Source: an uncultured Collinsella sp. (GTDB lineage Bacteria; Actinomycetota; Coriobacteriia; Coriobacteriales; Coriobacteriaceae). Taken from it: a stretch of DNA of 64,000 nt. Location of the stretch: NCBI GenBank assembly GCA_934668695.1, contig CAKUOD010000012.1:3920-67919 (forward strand), given 5' to 3'. Numbering within the stretch: the stretch's first letter is position 1; every line of letters starts with the position of its first letter. The notes under the pieces are model-generated. The model worked only from the letters and a program-made list of their open reading frames with translations, was not told the DNA's origin and did no database searches. Of this stretch, positions 53,622 through 61,984 are shown one piece after another. Made by a program: the position numbers and the translations under genes.

Positions 53622-54317
53622 TTATGCCTGCTGCCAGGTGTCGACGAGCTCTTTGGCCGCAGCGTAGGGGTCGCTGGCGCTGCAGACGGCGCTCACCACA
53701 AAGAAGCCGTCAACGCCGGTTGCCTTGAGCTGCGGCAGGTCGGCCGTCTTGACGCCGCCGCCCACCACGATGGGCACGGGGCTTGCCGCGTGGAGTGCGG
53801 CCAGGTCCTCAAAGCTCTTGGTGATGATGGAACCGTCGGCCGCACGTCCGCAGTCGCGCTTGGTCTCGGTCTCGTGGAGCGGGCCGATGCCCAGGTAGTC
53901 GACCAGGCTCATGTCGGCGGTCTTGACGTACTCGAGCATCTCCTCGCAGCGGGCCGAAAGGCCCACGATGGCATCGGGGCCCAGAAGCTTGCGGCAGACC
54001 TCGACGGGAATGTCGCTCTGGCCCACGTGCACGCCGTCGACGGCAATGCCCTGTTCGCGCGCGGCAAGCACGCAATCCAGGCGGTCGTCGATGAGCAGCG
54101 CGACCTGACCGGTCTTGCCGGCTTGGGCGATAGCCTGCGCGGCATCGTCCGTCAGCGCGATGATCTCGCGCGCGCTTGCCACCTTGGAGCGCACCTGGAT
54201 GCAGGTAAAGCCGGCGTCGAGCGCCTGGGCCACCACATCGCCCACGGGGCGACCGAGCGTGTTTTCGGGGCCGAGCACCAGATAGGCCGAGATATCGAGG
54301 TTGTCGCGGATGCTCAT
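53622..54317 (-). CDS. thiE: Thiamine phosphate synthase
   Basis: A 231-residue TIM-barrel enzyme that joins HMP-PP and thiazole phosphate to make thiamine phosphate. Signatures include IQVRSKVAS (40-48), LLIDDRLD, DGVHVGQSD and the phosphate loop VVGGGVKTADL near the end. It overlaps the upstream thiamine-binding protein gene by 4 bp and is the last gene of a thiM-binding protein-thiE operon under a TPP riboswitch. No thiD or thiC is present here. Confidence 0.94.
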   Translation of the reverse strand: MSIRDNLDISAYLVLGPENTLGRPVGDVVAQALDAGFTCIQVRSKVASAREIIALTDDAAQAIAQAGKTGQVALLIDDRLDCVLAAREQGIAVDGVHVGQSDIPVEVCRKLLGPDAIVGLSARCEEMLEYVKTADMSLVDYLGIGPLHETETKRDCGRAADGSIITKSFEDLAALHAASPVPIVVGGGVKTADLPQLKATGVDGFFVVSAVCSASDPYAAAKELVDTWQQA

Positions 54318-54655
54318 CGTGCTTCCTCCTGCTTCTTGATTTGCGCTTCCATGCGCTCGAGCTTGCCGTTCATGGTGTCGGTAAAACCGGGGCGAATATC
54401 TGCCTTGAGCACAACTTCGGTGCGGATGCCCTTGTTTGCCAGTACAAAGGTGGCGTCGCGTACGACCTGCATGACCTCGTCCCAGTCGCCCTCGATCTCG
54501 GTGAACATCGAGGTGGTGCGGTTGGGAAGGCCGCTCTCGCGAATGACGCGCACGACCTCGGCGACCTCGGCGGACAGCTCATCGCCGGTGCCGCACGGGG
54601 CGATGGCCACGGCGACGAGCGTGTTCATGCCGGCATTGGTTGCGGGCTCGGACAT
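54314..54655 (-). CDS. MTH1187/YkoF-like thiamine-binding protein
   Basis: A 113-residue protein of the MTH1187 (UPF0045) family: VAVAIAPCGTGDELSAEVAE, SMFTEIEGDWDEVMQVV and a helical end. Relatives bind thiamine or its HMP part. It lies in the TPP-riboswitch operon between thiM and thiE, 3 bp after thiM and overlapping thiE by 4 bp, which supports a role in HMP or thiamine handling. ATG 54655 is the start. Confidence 0.88.
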   Translation of the reverse strand: MSEPATNAGMNTLVAVAIAPCGTGDELSAEVAEVVRVIRESGLPNRTTSMFTEIEGDWDEVMQVVRDATFVLANKGIRTEVVLKADIRPGFTDTMNGKLERMEAQIKKQEEAR

Positions 54656-54658
54656 GGC

Positions 54659-55498
54659 TTATGCCTCCTCGAGCTCGAGTTGGTTATCGGCGATGTCTTG
54701 GGCGGCCGCGCGGTAGAGCTCATCGATAAAGGCGACCTTAAAGCTTGCCGGGGCATCGGCGACAGCGGCGGCACGCGTGCCGGCAACGTTGTAGACGGCG
54801 GTGCCACAGATGGCTGCCGTAAACGGATCGGCAGCGCAGGCGTACACAGCCAGCACGCCGCCCTGCGAGCAGCCACAACCGGTGATCTTCGACATGAGCG
54901 GGCTGCCGCCGTGGGACTTGGCCACGGTCGTGCCGTCGGTGATTAGGTCGACTTCGCCCGAGACCACTACGGCGCCGCCAGTGTAGCGGGCGAGCGCCAC
55001 GGCGGCATCGCGGGCGGCATCGACCGTGTCGGTGGTATCGACACCGCGCACGCGGCTCAGATCGGCTGCCTCGCCCTCAAGACCCCACAGGCCGGCAAGC
55101 GCGATGATCTCGGAGGCGTTGCCGCGCACGATGGCGGGCTTGTACTGCTTGAGCTCGTTTACCAGCTGGGTGCGCAGGCTGCCGATGCCCAGGCCCACCG
55201 GGTCGAGCACCCAGGGCTTGCCGGCGTCGTGTGCCGCCTTGGCCGCGCGGGGAATCGTCTGCTCGTAGATGGGGAAGAGCGTGCCCATGTTGAGATAGAT
55301 GGCACCGCCGCCGGCAACGAGTGCCTCGCCCTCGTCTGGCAGATAGACCATGGCGGCCGAACCGCCCACGGCGAGCTGTGCGTTGGCGACAAAGTCGATC
55401 GTCACCGTGTTGGTGATGGAGCCCGCCATTGGGTTGGTGGCGCGAATCTCGTCCACGGCCTTGACTACACGTTGTTTAAGCTGTTCCGAATCAATCAC
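54659..55498 (-). CDS. thiM: Hydroxyethylthiazole kinase
   Basis: A 279-residue ribokinase-like enzyme that phosphorylates hydroxyethylthiazole for thiamine salvage. Visible features are TNPMAGSITNTVTIDFVANA (near 22), DPVGLGIGSLRTQ, GNASEI and the anion-hole motif ITGCGCSQGGVLA near residue 205. It starts with GTG 55498, 8 bp after AAGGAGG; an upstream ATG would run into the riboswitch terminator. It is the first gene of the thiamine operon. Confidence 0.93.
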   Translation of the reverse strand: MIDSEQLKQRVVKAVDEIRATNPMAGSITNTVTIDFVANAQLAVGGSAAMVYLPDEGEALVAGGGAIYLNMGTLFPIYEQTIPRAAKAAHDAGKPWVLDPVGLGIGSLRTQLVNELKQYKPAIVRGNASEIIALAGLWGLEGEAADLSRVRGVDTTDTVDAARDAAVALARYTGGAVVVSGEVDLITDGTTVAKSHGGSPLMSKITGCGCSQGGVLAVYACAADPFTAAICGTAVYNVAGTRAAAVADAPASFKVAFIDELYRAAAQDIADNQLELEEA

Positions 55499-55520
55499 TG
55501 CACATGCCTCCTTGGCATAG

Positions 55521-55551
55521 AAAAGGGGCGCTGTGCATAGACAGCGCCCCT
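55521..55551 (-). terminator. Terminator of the TPP riboswitch expression platform
   Basis: On the minus strand AGGGGCGCTGT pairs with ACAGCGCCCCT around a short loop and is followed by TTTT. It lies between the aptamer and the thiM ribosome-binding site, so TPP binding would end transcription. Confidence 0.85.
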
Positions 55552-55560
55552 GTAAAGGCG

Positions 55561-55654
55561 GCATGCTCCCTACGCCAGCATTAACTGACAGGTTCAAAGG
55601 ATTGGGCCCTATGCCCTCTCAGCCTTGTGGTTTGCACCGCCGGCACTCCCGCAT
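55561..55654 (-). promoter_or_regulatory. TPP riboswitch (THI element) upstream of thiM
   Basis: The minus strand carries the conserved THI parts in order: GGGAGTGCCGG, GGCTGAGAGGG, CCTTTGAACCTGTCAGTTAATGC (given here as CCTTTGAACCTG and CAGTTAATGCTGG) and CGTAGGGA, with closing stem ATGC/GCAT. A terminator hairpin follows, so control is by transcription termination when TPP is plentiful. Confidence 0.95.
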
Positions 55655-55681
55655 CGAATCTGTTGCTCCCTATACTAGCGC

Positions 55682-55783
55682 ACCTGCCAAAAAGGGACAG
55701 ATTTATTTTGGCAGGTGGCAACAGGGGTGCTGCATTTTCCCAGATAAAACCTGCCAAAATAAACCTGTCCCTTATTGGCAGGT
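55682..55783. repeat. Inverted pair of 35-bp ACCTGCCAA palindromic units
   Basis: Unit 55682-55716 and unit 55749-55783 are inverted copies (33 of 35 match), 32 bp apart. Each unit is itself a hairpin with ACCTGCCAA/TTGGCAGGT ends and a TTTATTTTGG segment. The right unit with its TTTTATCTGG flank matches the repeat at 29443. It lies between the riboswitch promoter and the HAD gene. Confidence 0.8.
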
Positions 55784-55821
55784 CGTTACAATGGTTACGG
55801 TGAAAATGACTGGGGGACTCT

Positions 55822-56730
55822 ATGATCAAACTTGTGCTGACCGATATGGACGATACGCTGATTCCAGCCGGGCATGACGGCGCCAGCGACTACGCCATCG
55901 AGGGCATTCATGCCATGCAGACGGCGGGTCTGCACTTTGGCCCGGTTTCGGGTCGCCAGCCGTCCGCGATGGGCTGGATGTTCAAAAATCGTTCCGAGTG
56001 CTTTTCGACCGGTGCGTTCTGCAACGGCCAGGTCATGTTTGTCGACGGTCAGGCGGTCGCTTCGCGCGCGACCGACAACGATGCCCTGATGCGTCTGGCC
56101 AATTACCTCGAGCAAGAGACCGATGATACGTATCTCAAGGTCTACAGCCTGGGTGACGACTTTTGGGATAACGATGCCTATTGCGTGACGAGCGACCCCG
56201 AGCGCGTGCGCCGCGCCATGGAGTCGGGCGGCAACGCATGGCTCAAGGGCGAGGAGGCCCCGTGCCGTCCCGTCGTCGATGATGCCCCGGTATACAAGGC
56301 GAATATCTGGAGCGCCCGCTCGCGTGAGGAGCTCGCGGAGCTACGTGAGCGCGTTGCCGCTGAGGTACCGGAGCTCTCACTCGTGTTTCCCAACAATCGT
56401 GTGCGCCTGTTTGACATTCTCCCGGCCGGCTGGGACAAGGGCTGCGCCGCGCTCGAGCTGGCACGCGCTTTGGGCCTGACGCCCGACGAGGTGGCCGTGT
56501 TCGGCGATTCCGATAACGACCTGCCCATGATCGATGCCGTTTTCAACTCCGTGGCGGTCGCCAATGCCAACGAGGCCGTCACGGTTGCCGCGCGCTGGCA
56601 TATCGGTGCCGCGGCAGACGACGCGGTCGCCGAGGCTCTGCATCAGATTGCCGCCTGTGCTGCGACGGGAGAGATGCCGCCGTTTATGCGCCTGCCGGGT
56701 GCGGCCGGCGTGGATCTCGCGAACAGCTAA
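55822..56730 (+). CDS. HAD superfamily hydrolase, Cof type
   Basis: A 302-residue phosphatase-like protein. Motif I is DMDDT (8-12, Asp8 and Asp10), motif II is in GPVSGRQ, the Lys is in KANIW/WDKGCA, and motif IV is FGDSDNDLPMI near residue 230. The C2-type cap between motifs II and III marks the Cof group that acts on sugar or nucleotide phosphates. The substrate is not known. The LysR gene starts 10 bp after its stop and may be cotranscribed. Confidence 0.9.
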   Translation: MIKLVLTDMDDTLIPAGHDGASDYAIEGIHAMQTAGLHFGPVSGRQPSAMGWMFKNRSECFSTGAFCNGQVMFVDGQAVASRATDNDALMRLANYLEQETDDTYLKVYSLGDDFWDNDAYCVTSDPERVRRAMESGGNAWLKGEEAPCRPVVDDAPVYKANIWSARSREELAELRERVAAEVPELSLVFPNNRVRLFDILPAGWDKGCAALELARALGLTPDEVAVFGDSDNDLPMIDAVFNSVAVANANEAVTVAARWHIGAAADDAVAEALHQIAACAATGEMPPFMRLPGAAGVDLANS

Positions 56731-56740
56731 GGAGGCCACT

Positions 56741-57637
56741 ATGAAGCTCCAGCAGCTCAGATATGTCGTCAAGGTTGCCGAGTGCGGCAGCATCACCGAG
56801 GCCTCGCGCCGCCTCTTTGTGTCGCAGCCCTCGATTACCGCGTCGATTCGCGACCTCGAAAATGAGATGGGCGTGCATATTTTTGAGCGCACCAACAAGG
56901 GCGTCATTGTGTCCGAGGAGGGCGAAACCTTCTTGGGCTACGCGCGCCAGGTGCTCGATCAGGCCGACCTGCTCGAGGGCAAGTACAAAGGCGCGTCCGA
57001 GCAGGTGCCGCATTTTAGCGTGAGCTGTCAACACTATTCATTTGCTGTCAACGCGTTTGTCGATGTGATTCGCGAGTTCGATGCCACGCGCTACGACTTT
57101 ACCTTGCGCGAGGAGCAGACCCACGAGATTATCGAGGATGTCGCGCATATGAAAAGCGAGCTGGGCATCCTGTATCTGTCGGAGCATAACCGCGAGGTTA
57201 TCGAGCGCATGCTGGCGGCTAACGAGCTCGTGTTCGAAGGGCTCTTCTGCGCCACGCCGCATGTCTTTGTATGCGCCGACCATCCACTGGCGGACCGCTC
57301 TAGCGTGACGCTTGAAGATCTCGAGGACTATCCGTTTTTATCCTACGAGCAGGGCAGCTACAACTCGTTTTACTATTCCGAGGAACTGACCTCGACGTTT
57401 GAGCGCCGCAAGAATATCCGCGTGCGCGACCGTGCGACGCTGTTCAACCTGGCCATGGGACTCAACGGCTACACGGTATGCTCAGGCGTGATCAGCCACG
57501 AGCTCAACGGTCCCGGCATTATCTCGATTCCGCTCGATGTGGACGAGTACATGGAGATTGGCATCATCACGCGCAAAAATACGACGCTCACGCGCTACGG
57601 CCAAGCCTATATCGACGCGATCCGTCAGCATATTTAG
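56741..57637 (+). CDS. LysR family transcriptional regulator (CysB/YwfK-like)
   Basis: A 298-residue regulator with helix-turn-helix at 3-60 (CGSITEASRRLFVSQPSITA) and an effector domain of about 200 residues. The end of the protein, EIGIITRKNTTLTRYGQAYI, is typical of LysR proteins. ATG 56741 has AAGGAGG upstream. It is 10 bp downstream of the HAD gene. The target is not obvious because the neighbouring genes are on both strands. Confidence 0.9.
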   Translation: MKLQQLRYVVKVAECGSITEASRRLFVSQPSITASIRDLENEMGVHIFERTNKGVIVSEEGETFLGYARQVLDQADLLEGKYKGASEQVPHFSVSCQHYSFAVNAFVDVIREFDATRYDFTLREEQTHEIIEDVAHMKSELGILYLSEHNREVIERMLAANELVFEGLFCATPHVFVCADHPLADRSSVTLEDLEDYPFLSYEQGSYNSFYYSEELTSTFERRKNIRVRDRATLFNLAMGLNGYTVCSGVISHELNGPGIISIPLDVDEYMEIGIITRKNTTLTRYGQAYIDAIRQHI

Positions 57638-57786
57638 TCGCATGAGCGTCGCTGGGCTCGGGCTTGGCGTCGTCCGATTTACCGCGTACGTCCCAGGATG
57701 AGGCCGTATTTAGAGCCACATGTCCCATTAACCGGCGCTCCCTCGCATTACCATCAAAGTGAGCCGCTATGCGAGGGGAGGTCGCC

Positions 57787-58805
57787 GTGGATCGGATATA
57801 TACCGACAACTGGCGTTTCCCCATGCCGCTTATGTGTACGGCGTTTGAGCCCGGGACGCTCGACAAAACCCTCGATGTGATGCTCAAAGATGACTATGGC
57901 GTTATCGCGCGCGCCGAGGCGCACTACTATCGCGGTTGCCCCGATGAGGCCCAGTGCCTAGCGGAGCCGTATCTGTTATCGGATGACCTTTCGCTCCGTC
58001 TCTCGGCATGCCTGTTGTGCTCCTATGCAAATCTGTCGCTGAATCGTGCGCTGGCAGCGCGCCGCTGCCTTGCGTATCTCGAGGAAACGGGGAAGGGTCA
58101 AAGGGCGGCAAAGGACCCACGTGCTCAGGCCTCGTATATGCTGCTTGCGGCCAGCGCGTGCGTGCTGCTGCATTTTCCCTCGCCGGTGTCACGCGGCGAA
58201 TTCGATTTATATGCATCTCTGCTGCCCGAGGGGCTGCGCCTGTTTGCAACCTATGCGCTGGCGCACCGTGCCTACCTCGACGGCGATTACGGACGCTGCG
58301 TGGGTATGGCGGAGAACGCCTTGTCGATGAAGCAAGAAAGCTATCCCGTCCCTGAGGTCTTCTTGCACCTGATTGCCGCCGTTGGGTGGATTAACCAGCG
58401 CGAAGCTGACCGCGCGAACGCTCATTTTATGCGTGCCTGGCAGATTGCGCAGCCCGACGGTCTGATTGAAATCGTCGGCGAGCATCACGGGCTTTTGCAA
58501 GGCGTGTTGGAGTCATGCCTAAAGAAGGGCATCCGCAGGAGTTCGCGGAGATCATCAAAGTTACCGAGCGGTTTAGCCGCGGTTGGCGTCGTGTGCATAA
58601 TCCGGGGGCGGGCGCCAGCGTTGCCGAGAGCCTGACTACGACGGAGTTCGCCATCGCTATGCTGGCCTGTCGCGGCTGGACCAACGATGAGATTGCCGCT
58701 CACATGGGTATCTCGCGTGGCACGGTTAAGAATCGCCTGTCGAACACCTACGCCAAGCTGGGCATAACGAGTCGCGCCGCGCTGAAACAGTTTGTATTGC
58801 TGTAG
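57787..58805 (+). pseudogene. LuxR-type regulator with helical sensor domain, broken by a -1 frameshift
   Basis: The first frame (GTG 57787 behind AGGGGAGG) encodes about 245 residues of an N-terminal helical, TPR-like domain and continues to a stop at 58635 with unrelated sequence. The second frame, open from 58515, encodes the C-terminal helix-turn-helix (GWTNDEIAAHMGISRGTVKN) preceded by QEFAEIIKVTERFSRGWRRV, the usual linker in this regulator group. The frames meet near AAAGAAGGGCAT at about 58521-58532, where loss of one base (perhaps a G in GGG) explains the shift. Separate translation from ATG 58515 or frameshifting by the ribosome is possible. Confidence 0.75.
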
Positions 58806-58866
58806 GCGACTGGGCGGGTGCGCCTGTTTTGGACGAATAATTGAATCGGGGTCGTTCAAACGAGGC

Positions 58867-58898
58867 GCGGCCGCCGGTGGGAGGTCCGGCGGCCGCTT
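58867..58898. terminator. Hairpin terminator between convergent genes
   Basis: GCGGCCGCCGG (58867-58877) and CCGGCGGCCGC (58886-58896) pair perfectly with an 8-nt loop and are followed by TT. The T-run is short. Confidence 0.6.
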
Positions 58899-58948
58899 AC
58901 CATGGGACGGTGCGCGCCCGAATTGATCGAGTGTCACGAGACTTGGAG

Positions 58949-60472
58949 TTACGAGCGCTTGCGGCTGGTAAAGATGCCGGCGATGACGGCTGCCATGCCC
59001 GTAATGGCGGCAGCGACGGCACCCATAACGGAAGCGTCACCCGTGGCCGCAAGCGTGTCCTTGGTGTCGACATACTTTATGGTCGTGGCGGCGGTCGTTA
59101 CCTTAGGCTTCGACTCGGGCTTTGCCTGGGGTGTCTCCACCGGAACGATGACGGCGCGCTTGGCGATGGCGTTGCTGTACAGGTCTGTAATCACGTCGCT
59201 GGCGGTGCCGATGGTCTGTCCACGCTGGTGCAGGATGTCATCGGTTTCGTTGTCAACGAAGTGTACGTCACAAATGCGTCCACCGTCAGGTGTTTCGATA
59301 ATGCTGTCGACGATATCGATCGTACCGGAAATGCTTCCGTCGCCGCTGTTGACAACGGCCAAAATGGCGGCGGTATCACCTTCTGCCGTTACGCGGCTGC
59401 GCGTGATGGAGATGGTCGCGGGCGTTAGGCCGTTCTCGGTAATGGCGATGATGCCAAACGTGCGGGCAGTCGCATCTGGCTCGACTACAACAAAGTCGCT
59501 ATAGCAGATGGGTGGCAAGGGCTGGTTGTCATTGTCGCGGTTGATGTAGTGAGCAATGGCCTCGACGGTTGAATCGCTGATAAAGATGCGCCCGCCAGAG
59601 CCGTCGGGGCAGAAATAATACGAGCTGATTCCAGCGGCATTTTCGCCTTCGGCATATGCGTGAACGAGCGAGCCGTTTTTAATGGTGATGTCACCCTCGT
59701 CGGTGTAGATGGCGGTGGGGCTGTCTTCGCGCGCTGGGTATGCATACGCTCGTACGGTCGCCGCATCAATGGTCAGGCCATCGAAGGCATATATACCGCT
59801 ACCGAATCCCTGAGCGGTGAGCGTGCTGTTGGATACCGTGAGGGTTTCTTCGGCGACGATGCCGCAGTCCCGCTCGGAGCATGCGTCGACCGTGCCGCCA
59901 CCGGTTATGGTCATATCGCCGTCGGCAAGGATACCCTCGCCGCTTCCGCTCTTGGCAGTAACGGCACCGGTTCCACTGATCGTCATATCACCTGAAGAAT
60001 ACAAGGCGTTTCCTTCGGCGGTTGCCGTCAGAGTGCCCGTTCCGGAGATATTGAGCTCGGCGCCCTCATTGGCACCGTCTACAACGAAAATGCCGTCGCC
60101 GTATTCGTTGGCAACCGTATTGTTGCCCTCGTAGCTCACGTTGAGCTTACCGCCGGCAGTGATGCTTCCGCCGTTATAACCATTGAGGGTCATATCGTCG
60201 GCGCCGTTCCAAGCCCACGTGCTGCCGTCGCCGGCTGCGGCGCCGGCGTAATAGGGGGCGCCGTCGACTTCGACCCACTCGGCCGCAAACGAGATGCTCG
60301 GCATAAGCAGCGAGCTCACGGTGAGTGCGCAGGTCAGGCCGCAAACAATGCGGCGGGTTACGCGGCGCCAGCTGCCACAGGTGAGAACGGCGCGCTGACG
60401 CACGGGGGTCTCGGCGTAATGGAGTCCTGTAGTGCGATCGGTGCGGCGCGTGGGGGTCGTAAACGTGGTCAT
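58949..60472 (-). CDS. Wall-anchored surface protein with beta-helix-like repeats
   Basis: A 507-residue secreted protein. A signal peptide covers about residues 30-63 (TCALTVSSLLMPSISFAAEW). The middle is a run of short Gly/Thr-rich repeats such as LNISGTGTLTATAEGNALYS and MTISGTGAVTAKSGSGEGIL, which look like a right-handed beta helix. The C-terminus has LAATGD, a hydrophobic helix and SRKRS, a sortase signal of LPxTG type in which Pro is replaced by Ala. Similar domains occur in carbohydrate-binding proteins of gut bacteria. ATG 60472 (behind TTGGAGCG) is chosen over the longer ORF start at 60511. Confidence 0.78.
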   Translation of the reverse strand: MTTFTTPTRRTDRTTGLHYAETPVRQRAVLTCGSWRRVTRRIVCGLTCALTVSSLLMPSISFAAEWVEVDGAPYYAGAAAGDGSTWAWNGADDMTLNGYNGGSITAGGKLNVSYEGNNTVANEYGDGIFVVDGANEGAELNISGTGTLTATAEGNALYSSGDMTISGTGAVTAKSGSGEGILADGDMTITGGGTVDACSERDCGIVAEETLTVSNSTLTAQGFGSGIYAFDGLTIDAATVRAYAYPAREDSPTAIYTDEGDITIKNGSLVHAYAEGENAAGISSYYFCPDGSGGRIFISDSTVEAIAHYINRDNDNQPLPPICYSDFVVVEPDATARTFGIIAITENGLTPATISITRSRVTAEGDTAAILAVVNSGDGSISGTIDIVDSIIETPDGGRICDVHFVDNETDDILHQRGQTIGTASDVITDLYSNAIAKRAVIVPVETPQAKPESKPKVTTAATTIKYVDTKDTLAATGDASVMGAVAAAITGMAAVIAGIFTSRKRS

Positions 60473-60726
60473 GGTCGCTCCAATCTCTCGCGTGGCCTTG
60501 GCGGTCACCACTAAGCGTATGGGCGATAGGGCAGAGCTGCTAGTGCCATATGGGCACGAAAATGGCTATTTGCACTGGCGGATATGGGATAGCTTGGCTC
60601 GGCGATCCGTTGGTGTGCATATAGAAGTTTCCTATATCAAACCAATACAAACGCATATTTTACGATGGCCATATGAGCGCTCATACTCTGTCTCGTTAAA
60701 GCAACCAATTGCAAAGGGAGAAACCT

Positions 60727-61860
60727 ATGAGCACTTCGGCCCAGCTGAACGCGCCGTTTCGCGCCGATATTGTCGGCAGTTTTCTTCGTCCTCAGGCCGT
60801 GAAGGACGCCCGTGCGGCCTATGCCGCGGGCACGCTCGACGATGCCGGCCTTAAGGCTGTCGAGGACGAGGCCATTCGCGACTTGGTGGCCAAGCAGAAG
60901 GCTGCCGGTCTGCAGGTCATCACCGACGGCGAGTTCCGTCGCAGCTATTGGCACCTCGACTTTATGTGGGGGCTCAACGGTATTGAACGCCGTACCTCGC
61001 GTACGGGCTATATGTTCCACGATGAGGAGACTACCGCCGACACCGCCGTGGTAACCGGTCCCATTAGCGGCGAGAACCATCCGTTCGTCGAGCACTTCAA
61101 ATTTGTCAAGGCGCTTGAGGGCGAAGGCCAGGTCGCGCGCCAGACCATCCCGGCGCCGATCCAGACGTTCTCTGAGGTCACGCTCGATCGCTGCGATGGT
61201 CAGCAGGAGAGCCTGCGCGCTGTCTATAAGACCGACGAGGAACTCGCCGATGCCATCGCGGCTGCCTATCGCACCGTGATTGCCGACCTGTACGCTGCGG
61301 GTTGCCGCAACATCCAGTTCGATGACTGCACCTGGGGTATCTACTGCGATACCGATTTTGTCGCCAAAACCGGCATGAGCCCGGTCGACCTGCACAAGGT
61401 AAGCGAGTTGGGCGTGGCGCTCAACAACGCCGCCATCGAGGGCAAGCCCGACGACCTGGTCATCAATACGCATGTATGCCGCGGCAACTACCACTCCACC
61501 TATGCTTTTGAGGGCGGCTACGACCCCATCGCGCCGTACCTGTTTGCGCATGAGGACGTCGATGCGTTCTATCTGGAGTTCGATACGCCGCGCGCCGGTG
61601 GCTTTGAGCCGCTCAAGTACGTTGCCCCCGGCAAGAAGGTCGTGTTGGGCCTGGTGACCACCAAGGCGGCAGAGCTCGAGAACGAGGATGTTATCGTCGA
61701 GCGTATCCGCGAGGCGGCAAAGTACGTGCCGCTCGAGAACCTGTATCTGTCGCCTCAGTGCGGCTTTGCCAGCTGCGAGATTGGCAACAAGCTGACCGAG
61801 GACGAGCAATGGGCAAAGATCGCGCTGGTCAAGCGCATTGCCGAGCGCGTTTGGAAATAG
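60727..61860 (+). CDS. MetE-like cobalamin-independent methionine synthase family protein (YxjG type)
   Basis: A 377-residue protein matching the C-terminal catalytic half of MetE, like B. subtilis YxjG/YxjH. The zinc ligands are visible: His and Cys in NTHVCRGN and a Cys in SPQCGFAS, and TDGEFRR is conserved near residue 63. Stand-alone proteins of this type transfer methyl groups to homocysteine or similar thiols from a donor that is not fully settled. ATG 60727 is preceded by AAAGGGAG. The 254-bp upstream gap shared with the surface protein contains the palindrome ATGAGCGCTCAT (60671-60682), a possible operator; no SAM riboswitch was seen. Confidence 0.88.
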   Translation: MSTSAQLNAPFRADIVGSFLRPQAVKDARAAYAAGTLDDAGLKAVEDEAIRDLVAKQKAAGLQVITDGEFRRSYWHLDFMWGLNGIERRTSRTGYMFHDEETTADTAVVTGPISGENHPFVEHFKFVKALEGEGQVARQTIPAPIQTFSEVTLDRCDGQQESLRAVYKTDEELADAIAAAYRTVIADLYAAGCRNIQFDDCTWGIYCDTDFVAKTGMSPVDLHKVSELGVALNNAAIEGKPDDLVINTHVCRGNYHSTYAFEGGYDPIAPYLFAHEDVDAFYLEFDTPRAGGFEPLKYVAPGKKVVLGLVTTKAAELENEDVIVERIREAAKYVPLENLYLSPQCGFASCEIGNKLTEDEQWAKIALVKRIAERVWK

Positions 61861-61927
61861 CGGTAACGTTCGCAGGTGACGGCGCGTGCGAGGCATGGCG
61901 TATCGCGTACAATGGTTCGGATCGTAT

Positions 61928-61959
61928 CGTTCGGGCAGGTAATCCGCTATGCCCGGACG
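61928..61959 (+). promoter_or_regulatory. Leader hairpin upstream of the uracil permease gene
   Basis: CGTTCGGGCA (61928-61937) pairs with TGCCCGGACG (61950-61959) with one G-U pair and a 12-nt loop, between a -10-like TACAAT (61908-61913) and the ribosome-binding site AAAGGA. It may act in attenuation or mRNA stability; no PyrR-type site was recognised. Confidence 0.4.
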
Positions 61960-61984
61960 CCCTTCCATTTTTGAAAGGACTCTC

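Noticed and set aside
60473..60726. SAM riboswitch upstream of the MetE-like gene
   Set aside because: No SAM-I core elements or terminator were seen; only short palindromes are present.
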